A DNA stretch of 64,000 bases, from positions 620,001 through 684,000 of the forward strand of contig NC_014219.1 in assembly GCF_000093085.1 (NCBI RefSeq), read 5' to 3'. Each line of letters begins with the position of its first letter. Position 1 is the stretch's first letter. This stretch comes from [Bacillus] selenitireducens MLS10 (GTDB lineage Bacteria; Bacillota; Bacilli; Bacillales; Salisediminibacteriaceae). The notes beneath the pieces are model-generated. The model had not been told where the DNA came from and searched no databases. It saw only the letters and a list, made by a program, of their open reading frames with translations. The translations under genes were made by a program, and so were the position numbers. Below are positions 22,723 to 32,700 of this stretch, piece by piece.

Positions 22723-23988
22723 TCACTGAGGCCAGTCCTCAAGGCTGAAGAGGGCATGGGGCTTTTCAAGAAGTTCTGTGACGGTCATCAGAAATTGGCT
22801 TGCCGGTTCTCCGTCGACGATGCGGTGATCGAATGTCAGGCTGAGAGGGATCCGTGTCCCCTCCGTGACCTCTCCGTTTATCATGGAGACAAACGATTCA
22901 CCTGCGCCAACTCCGAGAATACCTGTCTCCGGCGGATTCAGGATCGGGGTGAAGAAGCCGATCCCCGACGCACCCAGGTTTGTAATGGTAAAGGTGGAAC
23001 CTTTCATTTCATCCTGGGTCAACCGGTTGTCCTTCGCCTTGTGTCCGAGGTCGCGGATGCGTCCGGACAGTGCGGCGAGGTTCAGGCGGTCGGCGTCCCG
23101 GACGACGGGTACCATGAGGCCCCGTTCCATCGATGCGGCAATGCCAAGATGAATATGACGGTACTCGTAAATCACACCGTCCTGCAGCGTGCTGTTCATA
23201 AACGGATGCTTTTTCAATGCCAGAACGACGGCTTTGGCAATGAGATCGGTGATCGTGAATTTTTTACCCGCTGACACGGATTCAAGGGCCCTGTTGGTAT
23301 CCTGTCTGAAGACCATGAGTCCGGTCACGTCGGCGTAGCGCATAATCGTTAATTGAGCTGTGCCACTGAGGCTCTCATGCATCCGCTCACCGATGACTTT
23401 GCGGATCCCCGCGTAGTCTTTTGTCCCCGGTCTCTCAGCCGTTGGCACCTCTTCCGGTTCGGTCGCCGTTGGTGCGACTGAAGGGGTCAAGGTTTCTTCA
23501 GCCGCTCTCAGGATGTCTTCTCTCGTGATCCGTCCTTTCGGACCGGAGCCTGATACGAGGGCGATATCGACCCCTTTTTCTTTCGCGAGCTTTTTGGCGG
23601 CGGGGGAGACCCGGATGCGGCGCTCCGTGGCCGGTTCCGGTGAAGTAGCCCGGACCGCTTCATTTTCAGATGCAGAAGAGGCAGAGTGCGAAGCTGCGGC
23701 ACTTTCCTGAGCCGTGTCTTCAGCAAGTTCGGCTTCAGGGACGGCTTCGCCTGCCGCACCGATGACCCCGATAATGTCACCAACCTTGACGGTCTCGTCA
23801 GCCTGTACGCGAATGTTCAGGAGTACCCCGTCTTCAGGGGCCTCCACATCATTCTCGATTTTTTCTGAGCTGATGGCAGCGACGGGTTCACCTTTTTTAA
23901 CAGCGTCCCCTTCCTGTTTATGCCAGAGTACGACGGTTCCTTCTTCCATGCTCATGCCCATTTTTGGCATGACGAGTTCTTTGGCCAT
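22723..23988 (-). CDS. acoC: Acetoin dehydrogenase E2, dihydrolipoyl acetyltransferase
   Basis: A protein of 421 residues: a lipoyl domain (residues 1-80, lipoylated Lys43 in SSEKIEND), an Ala/Ser/Glu-rich linker, an E1/E3-binding domain (RVSPAAKKLAKEKGVDIALVSGSGPKG), a second linker and the catalytic domain with FDHRIVDGEPASQFL. It passes the acetyl group from acetoin cleavage to CoA. The sequence fits AcoC-type E2 rather than PdhC by its place directly after acoAB. The operon lacks acoL, so E3 must come from elsewhere. Confidence 0.92.
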   Translation of the reverse strand: MAKELVMPKMGMSMEEGTVVLWHKQEGDAVKKGEPVAAISSEKIENDVEAPEDGVLLNIRVQADETVKVGDIIGVIGAAGEAVPEAELAEDTAQESAAASHSASSASENEAVRATSPEPATERRIRVSPAAKKLAKEKGVDIALVSGSGPKGRITREDILRAAEETLTPSVAPTATEPEEVPTAERPGTKDYAGIRKVIGERMHESLSGTAQLTIMRYADVTGLMVFRQDTNRALESVSAGKKFTITDLIAKAVVLALKKHPFMNSTLQDGVIYEYRHIHLGIAASMERGLMVPVVRDADRLNLAALSGRIRDLGHKAKDNRLTQDEMKGSTFTITNLGASGIGFFTPILNPPETGILGVGAGESFVSMINGEVTEGTRIPLSLTFDHRIVDGEPASQFLMTVTELLEKPHALFSLEDWPQ

Positions 23989-24023
23989 GTCCTGAACGCT
24001 CCTTCCTTCAAGCTTGTCTTTCG

Positions 24024-25058
24024 TCAGACAGTCATGGTGGTATCATCTGCGATCATGTCATTGACAGCCTCGATGATCTTCTCCGCGGACGGGAGGTAGA
24101 GATCCTCGAGGACCGGAGAGAATGGCACCGGGCAGTGTGGAGCGGTCACGCGTTTGATCGGTGCATCGAGGTAGTCGAACCCTTTGTCTGCGACGAGAGC
24201 GGCGATGTCAGTCGCGACATTGCACCGAGGATTCGCTTCGTCGACGATGACGAGACGGTTCGTTTTCATCACCGAATCGAGAATAATCTGTTCATCGAGA
24301 GGTGAGGTGCTCTTCGGGTCGACCACTTCCGCTTCGATGCCTTTTTTTCCGAGCATCATGGCGGCGTCAAGGGCCGTCTGGACCTGTTTGCCGATGGCAA
24401 CGATCGTCAGGTCGGTTCCTTCGCGTCTGATTTCGCCTTTACCGATTGGGACGGTGTAGTACCCTTCAGGAACTTCGCCCTTAACGTTGTACAGTGTTTT
24501 GTCTTCAAAGAAAATCACCGGATCGTCATCTTCGATTGCCGCAAGGAGAAGCCCTTTTGCGTCATATGGCGTGGAAGGAATCACCACTTTAATCCCTGGA
24601 ATCGCGGTGAACATGCCGTACAGACTCTGGGAATGCTGGGCGGCTGCTCTGAAACCTGCGCCGTGCATTGTCCGGACAACGAGGGGCACTTTCGCTTTCC
24701 CCCCAAACATGTAGCGGAGTTTGGCTCCCTGGTTCATCACTTCATCGAGGCAGCTGCCGATAAAATCATTGAACATCAGCTCGGCTACAGGACGCATGCC
24801 GGTGGCTGCACATGTCACGGCTGCCCCCATATACCCTGCCTCGGCGATCGGGGTATCGAGGACCCTGTCGCGGCCGAATTCAGTGGCGAGTCCCATTGTG
24901 ACGCCCATGACTCCTCCCCAGGCTTCGCTGTCCTGCAGGTGATCCACTTCAGCTCCGCCTCCGACATCTTCGCCCATCAAAATCACGTTCTCATCGTTGC
25001 GCATGGCGATTTGCATGGCTTCGCGGATCGCTTCTGAAAAAGTCAGTTCTCTTGTCAT
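24024..25058 (-). CDS. acoB: Acetoin dehydrogenase E1, beta subunit
   Basis: A protein of 344 residues of the transketolase-like E1 beta family: MGEDVGGGAEVDHLQDSEAWGGVMG and DTPIAEAGYMGAA, then HSQSLYGMFTAIPGIKVV. With AcoA it forms the thiamine diphosphate-dependent E1 that splits acetoin to acetaldehyde and an acetyl unit. It starts 14 bases after the acoA stop; the order acoA-acoB-acoC matches B. subtilis. Confidence 0.93.
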   Translation of the reverse strand: MTRELTFSEAIREAMQIAMRNDENVILMGEDVGGGAEVDHLQDSEAWGGVMGVTMGLATEFGRDRVLDTPIAEAGYMGAAVTCAATGMRPVAELMFNDFIGSCLDEVMNQGAKLRYMFGGKAKVPLVVRTMHGAGFRAAAQHSQSLYGMFTAIPGIKVVIPSTPYDAKGLLLAAIEDDDPVIFFEDKTLYNVKGEVPEGYYTVPIGKGEIRREGTDLTIVAIGKQVQTALDAAMMLGKKGIEAEVVDPKSTSPLDEQIILDSVMKTNRLVIVDEANPRCNVATDIAALVADKGFDYLDAPIKRVTAPHCPVPFSPVLEDLYLPSAEKIIEAVNDMIADDTTMTV

Positions 25059-25072
25059 CAGTATAGGCCTCC

Positions 25073-26074
25073 TTATTCAGACTCGTATTTGACGTAGACG
25101 TCAGTAGTCAGGTCATCAATGGTCGGATCCGGGCTCTCTTCAGCGAATGTAACAGAGCGGTTGACAGCTTCTTCAACGTCCTGATCGATCGTTTTCAGTT
25201 CGTCTTCGGTCATCAGGCTGTTCTCGAGAATGTACGCTCTGAATCGCCGGATGGCATCGTCCTCATTTAAATGACGCTCCTTGTCTTCGGCGGTTTTGTA
25301 TTTCTGTGCATCTCCTTCGAAGTGGCCGTAGTTGCGGTATGTTTTGCATTCAATCAGTGTCGGACCTTCTCCTCTTTTCGCCCGTTCCACGGCCCGCTGT
25401 GCCGCTTCATAAACCGCAACGACGTCTTTACCGTCAACGATCTCTCCCGGGATGCCATAGCCCTGCGCCCGGTCAGCGATGTTTTCACACGAAGATGCGT
25501 ACTCAAATGGCGTTGCTTCAGCGTAGCCATTGTTTTCAGCCACAAACAAAACCGGAAGATCCCAGATGGCAGCGAGGTTAATACCCTCATGGAACGTACC
25601 GTGGTTGCCGGCACCGTCTCCGAAGAAGCATGCGGAAACCCCGCCTGTCTTTTTCAGCTTTGCCGTCAGTGCAGCACCTGTGGCAAGCGGAAAACCGCCT
25701 CCGACGATGCCGTTCGCTCCGAGCATGCCTTTTTCCACGTCAGCAATGTGCATGGACCCGCCTTTGCCGTTGCAGAGCCCCGTTGATTTGCCGTACAGCT
25801 CCGCCATCATGCCGTCGAGTTCGCAGCCTTTGGCAATGCAGTGTCCGTGTCCGCGGTGGGTACTCGTGATTGTATCCTTGTCATCAAAGTGGGCACATAC
25901 GCCGACGGCAACTGCTTCTTCCCCTGCATACAAATGAACAAATCCCGGCAGCTTTCCCTGGCCAAACAGCTCATGGACGCGGTCTTCAAACATGCGGATC
26001 TCCTGCATCTTCTGATACATCCACCGTGCCTTTTCCGTCGTGATCCCGGTGACTTCCTTTTCTGAAAGTTTCAT
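25073..26074 (-). CDS. acoA: Acetoin dehydrogenase E1, alpha subunit
   Basis: A protein of 333 residues. The thiamine diphosphate motif starts at GDGAGNHGTFHEGINLAAIWDLPVLFVAENN, and HRGHGHCIAKG and MHIADVEKGMLGANGIVGGG are typical of E1 alpha chains. It is the first gene of the acoA-acoB-acoC-bdhA run. AAAGGAGGCAG precedes ATG 26074. Upstream are a sigma-54 promoter and a cre-like site, so expression should need AcoR and be reduced by preferred sugars. Confidence 0.93.
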   Translation of the reverse strand: MKLSEKEVTGITTEKARWMYQKMQEIRMFEDRVHELFGQGKLPGFVHLYAGEEAVAVGVCAHFDDKDTITSTHRGHGHCIAKGCELDGMMAELYGKSTGLCNGKGGSMHIADVEKGMLGANGIVGGGFPLATGAALTAKLKKTGGVSACFFGDGAGNHGTFHEGINLAAIWDLPVLFVAENNGYAEATPFEYASSCENIADRAQGYGIPGEIVDGKDVVAVYEAAQRAVERAKRGEGPTLIECKTYRNYGHFEGDAQKYKTAEDKERHLNEDDAIRRFRAYILENSLMTEDELKTIDQDVEEAVNRSVTFAEESPDPTIDDLTTDVYVKYESE

Positions 26075-26180
26075 TCGTTCTGCCTCCTTTTTTCTTCGTT
26101 GATCACTTGATACAACCCATCATCTGCATACGGACAAACGGCGGTCCATCACCTCCTGTTAAGATGTCTACAATGTACCT

Positions 26181-26197
26181 TGCAAAATCCATGCCAA
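26181..26197 (-). promoter_or_regulatory. Sigma-54 (-24/-12) promoter of the aco operon
   Basis: On the minus strand TTGGCATGGATTTTGCA fits the consensus TGGCAC-N5-TTGCW, with GG and GC twelve bases apart. It lies about 110 bases upstream of acoA and is preceded by the gene for a sigma-54 activator. Confidence 0.85.
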
Positions 26198-26199
26198 TA

Positions 26200-26213
26200 A
26201 GTAAGCGCTTACA
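26200..26213. promoter_or_regulatory. cre-like site (CcpA) next to the aco promoter
   Basis: On the minus strand TGTAAGCGCTTACT matches TGWAANCGNTNWCA at all but the last base, and its core GTAAGCGCTTAC is a perfect palindrome. It sits just upstream of the -24 element, where it could block AcoR contact with RNA polymerase. Confidence 0.65.
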
Positions 26214-26271
26214 AATCGAGCGTTCCCCCTTTTCACTGAGGAGATGTTCGATTTACGGGCTGATGTGGTGC

Positions 26272-26315
26272 GAAACAAAAAGAAACAAACAGACCGTCAC
26301 GTATCTGTTTGTTTC
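26272..26315 (-). terminator. Terminator of acoR
   Basis: GAAACAAACAGA and TCTGTTTGTTTC form perfect 12-bp arms around a 10-base loop, followed on the minus strand by TTTTTGTTTCG. It starts about 10 bases after the acoR stop, and separates acoR from the sigma-54 promoter. Confidence 0.7.
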
Positions 26316-26323
26316 ACTTTGTG

Positions 26324-28222
26324 TCATTTTGTCTCATGAAGCCCGTACTTTCGCAATTTTCGGTAAAACGTGCTCCTCGACCAGCCGCTTCGTTCAAGGG
26401 CGCGTCCCCTGGCCCCGCCGGCAGCCTGCAAGGCGTCCATCAGTGTTTGTTTTTCAAGTTGTTCCGCATAGCTGAGAGGTGCCTCTCCCAGTGACTGGCG
26501 GGATTCACTGGTTTGTAGCACGTCCTTTGGCATATCCCCTGTCCGTTCTCCTGATGCGGAACCGATAATGGTGCGGATGGTGTCAGGGTCGGGCAATCTG
26601 TCAGGACAATAGATCCTCAGTCTGTCGAGGGAGAGCATGAGCTGACGGATATTGCCGGGCCAGGTGAAGCGTTGCCATTCTTCGAGGAGTTGCCGGGTCC
26701 AGACGACGGGCCATTCGTGTTGTATCTGATACTGACGGACAAATGCGGGAATATCCTCGCTTCGTTCCCTGAGAGATGGCAGGCGAAGCGGAAACGCATA
26801 AAGCCGGTAAAACAGATCTTCACGAAATGTCCCTTCATGGACCAGCGTCATCAGGTCACGGTTGGTTGCCGTGATTATGCGGACATTGCACGTGTGGAGC
26901 ACATTGCTCCCGACTGGCATAAAAGACTGGTCGTCGAGGACCTTTAAAAGCGATACTTGCATGGCAGGGGAGAGTTCGGCAACCTCATCGAGAAAGAGCG
27001 TCCCTCCGTCAGCTTCAAGGAATTTGCCTTTATACCCGCTTTTCAGAGCGCCGGTAAACGCACCGGGTGCGTAACCGAACAGCTCGCTCGCGATCAGGCT
27101 GTCGGGAACTGCTCCACAGTTAATGTCGATAAACGGTCCGTTTGCACGGGGGCTGTTCCGGTGAAGGGCTTTGGCCATCATGCCTTTTCCGGTACCTGTT
27201 TCCCCTGAGAGATGAACAGGGACGTCCGCTTTTGCCAGGCATGAAGCCTGATCAAGGACGTTTCGAAACACGCTGCTGGTCCCCGTGATGCCTTCGAAGT
27301 GAAACGGGGCCCTTTTTTGCATAACAACGGACTGGTTTGCGTACGTGTCCTGGACGGATACCTGATACCCGATAATCCTTCCGCCTTTTGCGGAAAAGAC
27401 GGGAAGTTTCATTTCAGTCCGGCAGCCTGTTGCATCTTCAAGTTCTTTGAGGCTGATCCAGGTGTCCCGATATTCTTTCAGTGATTCAAGGGCGTTGTCG
27501 ATGAACACGATTTCTTCATCCCTGTTCATGAGTATGATAGGATCCGTTGCTTTCTGTCCGGTTATAGCAGCGGATATCAGTTCAAATTCATCTTCTTTCT
27601 GCCGCTTTTGCCATTCATGTTCCATTGCATAGGCAGAGGCGGCAACGGCACCGAGGGTGTGGACATGTTCGCAAGTGCCGACTCGGCTCGAAATATCAAG
27701 GACACCGAGGAGACGGCCATGGTCATCTTTAATCGGGGCAGCGGAGCAGACCCAATTTTGAGAAGCCCGTGCGAAATGTTCATGGCCAAATACCGTAATC
27801 GGTTCACAGGTCCGGATAGCAGTGCCGATGGCATTGGTCCCGACCTGTTCTTCCGTCCAGCGGATGCCTTCCACAAAATTGATATCGTTGGCCGATCGGC
27901 GTGTTTCAGGTTCCCCGGTCACGTTCAGGACATAGCCGTCGGGATCGATGAGCAGGAGAATGGACCCTGATCCTTTGAACAGTTTCTTGAGTTTCTGTAA
28001 ATAAGGCAGGGCGATTTCCAGAAGCATCTGATTATGTTCTTTTTTCTCTTTCAGTTCTTCGAAAGTCAACAGTGTTGAACCTTTTCCGTCATAGGGATCC
28101 ACCCCTGCAGACCTGCAAAATGTCCATGATTCAATGATGCGCTTTCTGAGCCGCGTTTCATCCACAGTTCCTTCCTCGAGAAAGCGCTTCCAAACCTGTT
28201 TGGTAATAGGTTGTTGCGACAC
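26324..28222 (-). CDS. acoR: AcoR-type sigma-54-dependent activator of acetoin catabolism
   Basis: A protein of about 632 residues: an N-terminal GAF-type sensor region (to about 320), an AAA+ domain with Walker A GETGTGKG, the sigma-54 contact loop GAFTGA and Walker B TLFLDEVAEL, and a C-terminal Fis-type helix-turn-helix (ALERSGWSRSTFYRKLRKYGLHE). It would activate the sigma-54 promoter of the adjacent acoA operon in response to acetoin. The start is probably GTG 28222, five to nine bases after AGGGGGTGA; GTG 28231 lies inside that site. Confidence 0.92.
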   Translation of the reverse strand: MSQQPITKQVWKRFLEEGTVDETRLRKRIIESWTFCRSAGVDPYDGKGSTLLTFEELKEKKEHNQMLLEIALPYLQKLKKLFKGSGSILLLIDPDGYVLNVTGEPETRRSANDINFVEGIRWTEEQVGTNAIGTAIRTCEPITVFGHEHFARASQNWVCSAAPIKDDHGRLLGVLDISSRVGTCEHVHTLGAVAASAYAMEHEWQKRQKEDEFELISAAITGQKATDPIILMNRDEEIVFIDNALESLKEYRDTWISLKELEDATGCRTEMKLPVFSAKGGRIIGYQVSVQDTYANQSVVMQKRAPFHFEGITGTSSVFRNVLDQASCLAKADVPVHLSGETGTGKGMMAKALHRNSPRANGPFIDINCGAVPDSLIASELFGYAPGAFTGALKSGYKGKFLEADGGTLFLDEVAELSPAMQVSLLKVLDDQSFMPVGSNVLHTCNVRIITATNRDLMTLVHEGTFREDLFYRLYAFPLRLPSLRERSEDIPAFVRQYQIQHEWPVVWTRQLLEEWQRFTWPGNIRQLMLSLDRLRIYCPDRLPDPDTIRTIIGSASGERTGDMPKDVLQTSESRQSLGEAPLSYAEQLEKQTLMDALQAAGGARGRALERSGWSRSTFYRKLRKYGLHETK

Positions 28223-28302
28223 CTGCTTCACCCCCTGAATGATTGAAAAGAGTCGGTAAACACGACTGACAGAGGAGCTGATCGTCTCGTATATGCAGCA
28301 TT

Positions 28303-28335
28303 ATTATAGCATATTCAAGATATTTTGTTCAGAAT
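28303..28335 (-). promoter_or_regulatory. Probable SigA promoter of acoR
   Basis: On the minus strand TGCTATAAT (28311-28303) is a perfect -10 with the TG extension. CTGAAC lies 18 bases further up as a weak -35. The start would be about 75 bases before the acoR gene. Confidence 0.5.
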
Positions 28336-28571
28336 TTTTCGGCAAATACATGATCGATTCCGCTCGATGAGGTCGTTTCTTCTCATCATGGATGGGTGAA
28401 TGATTGAGGCAAACTGATCATGCATCTGTAATCTGATCCGTTGAAGTATTGGTGGATCATCAGAATAAACGAGCGATAAAAGGATGGATCAAACATAATG
28501 TACAAATATCATAAATTGATGTATCATGATTCGAAGGGAATAATGCATATTTTTCAGGAGGAGGAAATTCC
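28336..28571. other. Intergenic stretch between acoR and the SARP-type regulator
   Basis: About 235 bases upstream of the rightward regulator, AT-rich with no open frame or RNA signature that I can recognise. It must hold the promoter of the regulator gene, but I see no convincing -35/-10 pair. GAGGAGG at 28558-28564 is that gene's ribosome site. Confidence 0.4.
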
Positions 28572-29702
28572 ATGCATGCGGTGGCGGTTGACGATGAAAA
28601 ACTCGGATTGGATTACATCGAACAGTTGCTGGAGCGGGTGCCTGAGATTGATCGTATTGAGCGGTTTCAAACAGCCGAAGGGGCTCTGGAGTTTATCAGG
28701 AACCACCCAGTCGACTTGCTCTTTTTGGATATTGAAATGCCCGGCATGAATGGTCTCGCCATGGCTGATACATTATCAGAGCTGAATCCAAAGCCCGAGA
28801 TTGTGTTTGTTACAGCACACCGTGAGCATGCTCTCGATGCCTTTGACACCGGAGCCATGGATTACCTCGTGAAACCGATCCGCTTTGAGCGGCTGATAAA
28901 AACGATTGAGCGGTATAAACGGTTGAATAAAGAAGTGCCAGAAGCCATTAAAAAGAAGGGTAATGACATTCAGATCAGGATTCAAAATACCATTAGTGTA
29001 AAGGATGCAGAAGGGACTGAACACGAACTGGAGTGGCGCACCTCAAAGGCAAAAGAGCTGTTTTTGTATCTGCTGCATTTCAAAAACAGGACCGTTTCCA
29101 AATCGGATATCGTCGAGACCATCTGGTCTGGAAAGGATGTTGAGAAGGCATTTGCTCAGCTCTATACCGTGGTGTATCATACGAGAAAAGCATTGAACTG
29201 CTGTCAGGATGCTGTGAAGCTGATCAGCAACAAAGAAGGTTATAAACTGGAGGTTACCAATGCTTCTATTGATATCGATGAATGGACAGAACGTCTCTCC
29301 AAAGCAGAGACACTGCTTCGTCGGGGCGATACAGAGACAGTTGAACAGGCCCTGACAGACTACCATGGGGATTACCTCGCATACAGCAGCTTGCTTTGGC
29401 CGGAACAGGAACGTCTTAAGCAACAGCTTTTCTGGCAGGAAACCTGCCTTCAGCTTGCAAAGCATTATGAAGACAGCGGGCGCTTTGAAAGGGCACTGTA
29501 CTGGCTCGAAGCGATCCTGCATAAACGGCCGCTTGATGAACGGATTCATTTACGCCTCATGAAATTATACGCATCTGAACATCGGACGGATCTCGTGCAT
29601 ACCCAGTATGAAAAGCTTGAATCTTTGTTAAGGGAGGAGCTCGGAACCGATCCGGATGACGCAGTGAAACAATGGTATGCAGATTTTTTGCAGCATATTT
29701 AA
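28572..29702 (+). CDS. SARP-type response regulator (REC plus BTAD)
   Basis: A protein of 376 residues. The receiver domain (1-115) carries the acidic pocket VDDEK, phosphoacceptor Asp53 in FLDIEMPGMNG and LVKPIRF. A winged-helix DNA-binding part (about 140-225) and a TPR-like bacterial transcriptional activation domain (about 230-376) follow, the SARP arrangement. GAGGAGG precedes ATG 28572. It faces the large hybrid kinase across a shared terminator, so the two are probably partners. Its target is unknown; the adhesin gene beyond the kinase is a candidate. Confidence 0.85.
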   Translation: MHAVAVDDEKLGLDYIEQLLERVPEIDRIERFQTAEGALEFIRNHPVDLLFLDIEMPGMNGLAMADTLSELNPKPEIVFVTAHREHALDAFDTGAMDYLVKPIRFERLIKTIERYKRLNKEVPEAIKKKGNDIQIRIQNTISVKDAEGTEHELEWRTSKAKELFLYLLHFKNRTVSKSDIVETIWSGKDVEKAFAQLYTVVYHTRKALNCCQDAVKLISNKEGYKLEVTNASIDIDEWTERLSKAETLLRRGDTETVEQALTDYHGDYLAYSSLLWPEQERLKQQLFWQETCLQLAKHYEDSGRFERALYWLEAILHKRPLDERIHLRLMKLYASEHRTDLVHTQYEKLESLLREELGTDPDDAVKQWYADFLQHI

Positions 29703-29716
29703 ACGATCAGATGATG

Positions 29717-29764
29717 AAAGCATCGCTTCCATGACGTGCAGCCCTGGAAGCGATGCTTTTTTGT
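29717..29764. terminator. Bidirectional terminator between regulator and hybrid kinase
   Basis: AAAGCATCGCTTCC and GGAAGCGATGCTTT form a perfect 14-bp stem around a 14-base loop, flanked by A- and T-runs. It is shared by the convergent response regulator and kinase genes. Confidence 0.85.
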
Positions 29765-29767
29765 GTC

Positions 29768-32700
29768 TTAGGGGAGAAAAACAGTAATGATAATCCCTCC
29801 CCCGGACCGGTTGTCAATAACAAGGCCTTTTCCGTTCAAATGCTTGATGCGTGTGTGTGCGTTCAATAATCCGATGCCTTTCGTTTGTTCATTGGTTTGA
29901 TGAGAGAGCAGCTGTCGGAGCTCATCTGCCTGACCGGGTCCGTTATCAGTGATTGTGATTAAAGCGCCCTCTTCATTCCGGTGGGCTCTGAGCGATACTT
30001 CCCCAGCAGCTGACGATTTGAGGGCCCCGTGGTTGATCGCATTTTCCATGAGGGTCTGAATGGCAAGTCTCGGGACATGAATAGTTGTTTCATCAGCAAT
30101 ATCAACAGATAGGGTCAGCCGGTCTTCAAAGCGGGTTTGTTCAATGAACAGATAGGGTTTGATCAGCGCCATTTCTTCTTCAAGGGTCACGAGGCCGGAT
30201 GTCGTCGGGAGGCGAAAGCTGTGCTTTAAATAATCACCAAATTCATAAAGCAGTTCAACCATTCTGTCCGGATTCTTCTGGCTAAGAGAGGCAATGGCGT
30301 TTAACGTATTATATAAAAAGTGCGGTCTGATCTGTGACTGCAGGAGTGCTGCCTCCGTCTCGATCTGCTTTTGAGCAGAGTGTTTCATTTCCGTTAATGT
30401 TTGAACCCGTGCCTGTAGCTCAGACAGTTCAACCGGCTTGCTTACATAATCATTGGCACCTGCTTCAAAGCCGGAAATGATGTCTGCGGCATGGTAGCGC
30501 GGAGTCAGAAGCAAAACAGGAAGCGTAACGAGGTCATAGCGTTTGCGAATTTCTTCTGTCAATGTGTAACCTGACATATCGGGCATCATCACGTCAGAGA
30601 TGACCAAGTCGAAGCGTGCCTCTGACAAATACGATAAAGCGGTTTCCCCATCGGAGGCCAAAGTAACGGCATAATCGGCGTTCAGTGCGTTTGCGATCAA
30701 GTCCAGATTAACAGGATCATCATCGACAAGCAGGAGAGAGCACTTATTACCGTCAGTTTGTTTCAAAGACTTTGCTTCTGCACTGTTCGCATGCAGTTGG
30801 CTTTTGGGAGTCTGAGGCGTGACTGTTTTCTCTGTGGTGGTTGAAACAGGCCAAGAGAGATGTATTTCTGTGCCCTGTCCTTCTTCGGAAAGGATTTGAA
30901 AATGACCACCGTGCAGACAGGTGAGTTCTTTACTGATATTCAAACCGATTCCGATTCCGCTCATCGTGGCATTACTGCCCTGCTCATAAGGAGTCATCAG
31001 GCGTTCAATATCGGAAGAAGCGATCCCGGATCCGGTATCCGCAATGATGATCTGAACAAACTCTGCCCTTCCATTGCGCTTAACAGAAACACGGATTTTG
31101 CCTTGATCGGTAAATTTGACGGCATTATGCAACAGGTTATAAATCACCTGAAAGAACCGCTCCTGATCAGCATAGATCATTGGAAGGTCCTTTTCAGTAT
31201 CAACTTCGATCTGTACATTCTTGCCCGCTATCTGATAAGAGAGTATCTCAGCAATGGTCCTGACTGTGGCATTCGCATCGACAGGTTCAGGTAAGAGACG
31301 GATCCGTGATTCTTTCAACAGTGTAAAATCCCTCAGGTCATCGAGAATGAATTTCATCTGATCCCCGATTTTGCGGTTCAGCTGAAGCTCATTCCTGATG
31401 GCTTCTTTCGGTTTCGTATCGAGCTGTTGCAAGATCGTATCGGTAATCGTCAGGATCCCGAGCAGCGGGTTTCTCAGTTCATGTGCTGTATTGGCGAGGA
31501 ACTGATCTTTGTTTGCTTCATTTTCAATGATGATGTTGGCCTGGCGGTGATTCTCCCGCGTGATGTCTGTGTGCTGTTTGATGACCAGACCCATCAGTGC
31601 CATCATCGAAAAAATGAAGTCAGCGGGATAGAACGGATACTGGAGGATGTTCAGTTTGATCATACTCCCCCAGACCATATTCGATGTATAGGCGAGAAGA
31701 AAGACCAGGATAAAGTATGCGTATTGGTTCCCCCGGAGAATCGAGCGGATGGTGAGCGTGATCATCGTTAGAGAAAAGACTGGAAACATCAGCATCGTAA
31801 CATTCGTAAACTCGGAAAAATAATCAGCAGGCACGAAAAAAATGATCGATGCATAGGAGATGAAGAATACGGAAGCGATTTTCATCACCAGTTTTGGAAG
31901 GTTGACCGTTACAGATACGATCAGAAACATCACATAGAGCGTCAAGACAAATAAAGACAGGAGCATCCTCAAAGAATCCGATAGGGATACAGGGAACATC
32001 AGCAACGCTTCATCGTCTAGAAAGACACCTGTTGCGAACATCAACAGCATGAGTCCGAATAACAAAAGCAATGGGTTCTTTTTCTGCTTTGGCAAAAGAT
32101 AGAGAACGATGGCGTACACCGCATGCAAGAGAAGGATAAGTCCTGCGGAGAGCTGGAGGCCTTTTGAGATTGAGGCAACAGACGCCATCGTTTCCTCTGA
32201 TCCGATGAGAATATCACGGTCAAGTCCGCCCCGCTGTGCGAGGGCCCGGTTCGAGACGACGACATGCAGCGTCAGCTCTTGATCCTCCCCTGGATGAAAC
32301 GTCACATCGACAGGCCCATAGTCCATACCACGGTCATCTCTCTCATGATCGAGGCTGTTAAAGCTGTGGATCTGTTCCCCGTTGGCATAGATCTCAGCTG
32401 CGCTGTTGATTTCATAAAATCTCAGTCCGATAGCTGCATCGAGATCATCCGGGAGCGTTAAGTGCAGACGGTAGGTCCCTTCACCAGAATAATTGTTTTC
32501 ATTATTCTGGAAATGTTGATTCCAGGAGGCAGGTACGAACTGGGTTTCTCCCATTTCACTATAAGATTTTTCAGTCACACGCTCATTCGGATCGAACAGC
32601 CATGTGCCACTGAGGCTGTAAATGCGGCCGTCTTCAAATGAAGCGTCACTCATGTCGAGGTAACCGCCTGAGACTTCCGTGAATGGCTCCTCCTGGAACT

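Noticed and set aside
26282-26315. The 12-bp inverted repeat as an AcoR binding site
   Set aside because: It directly follows the acoR stop and has a T-run on the acoR strand, so a terminator explains it better.
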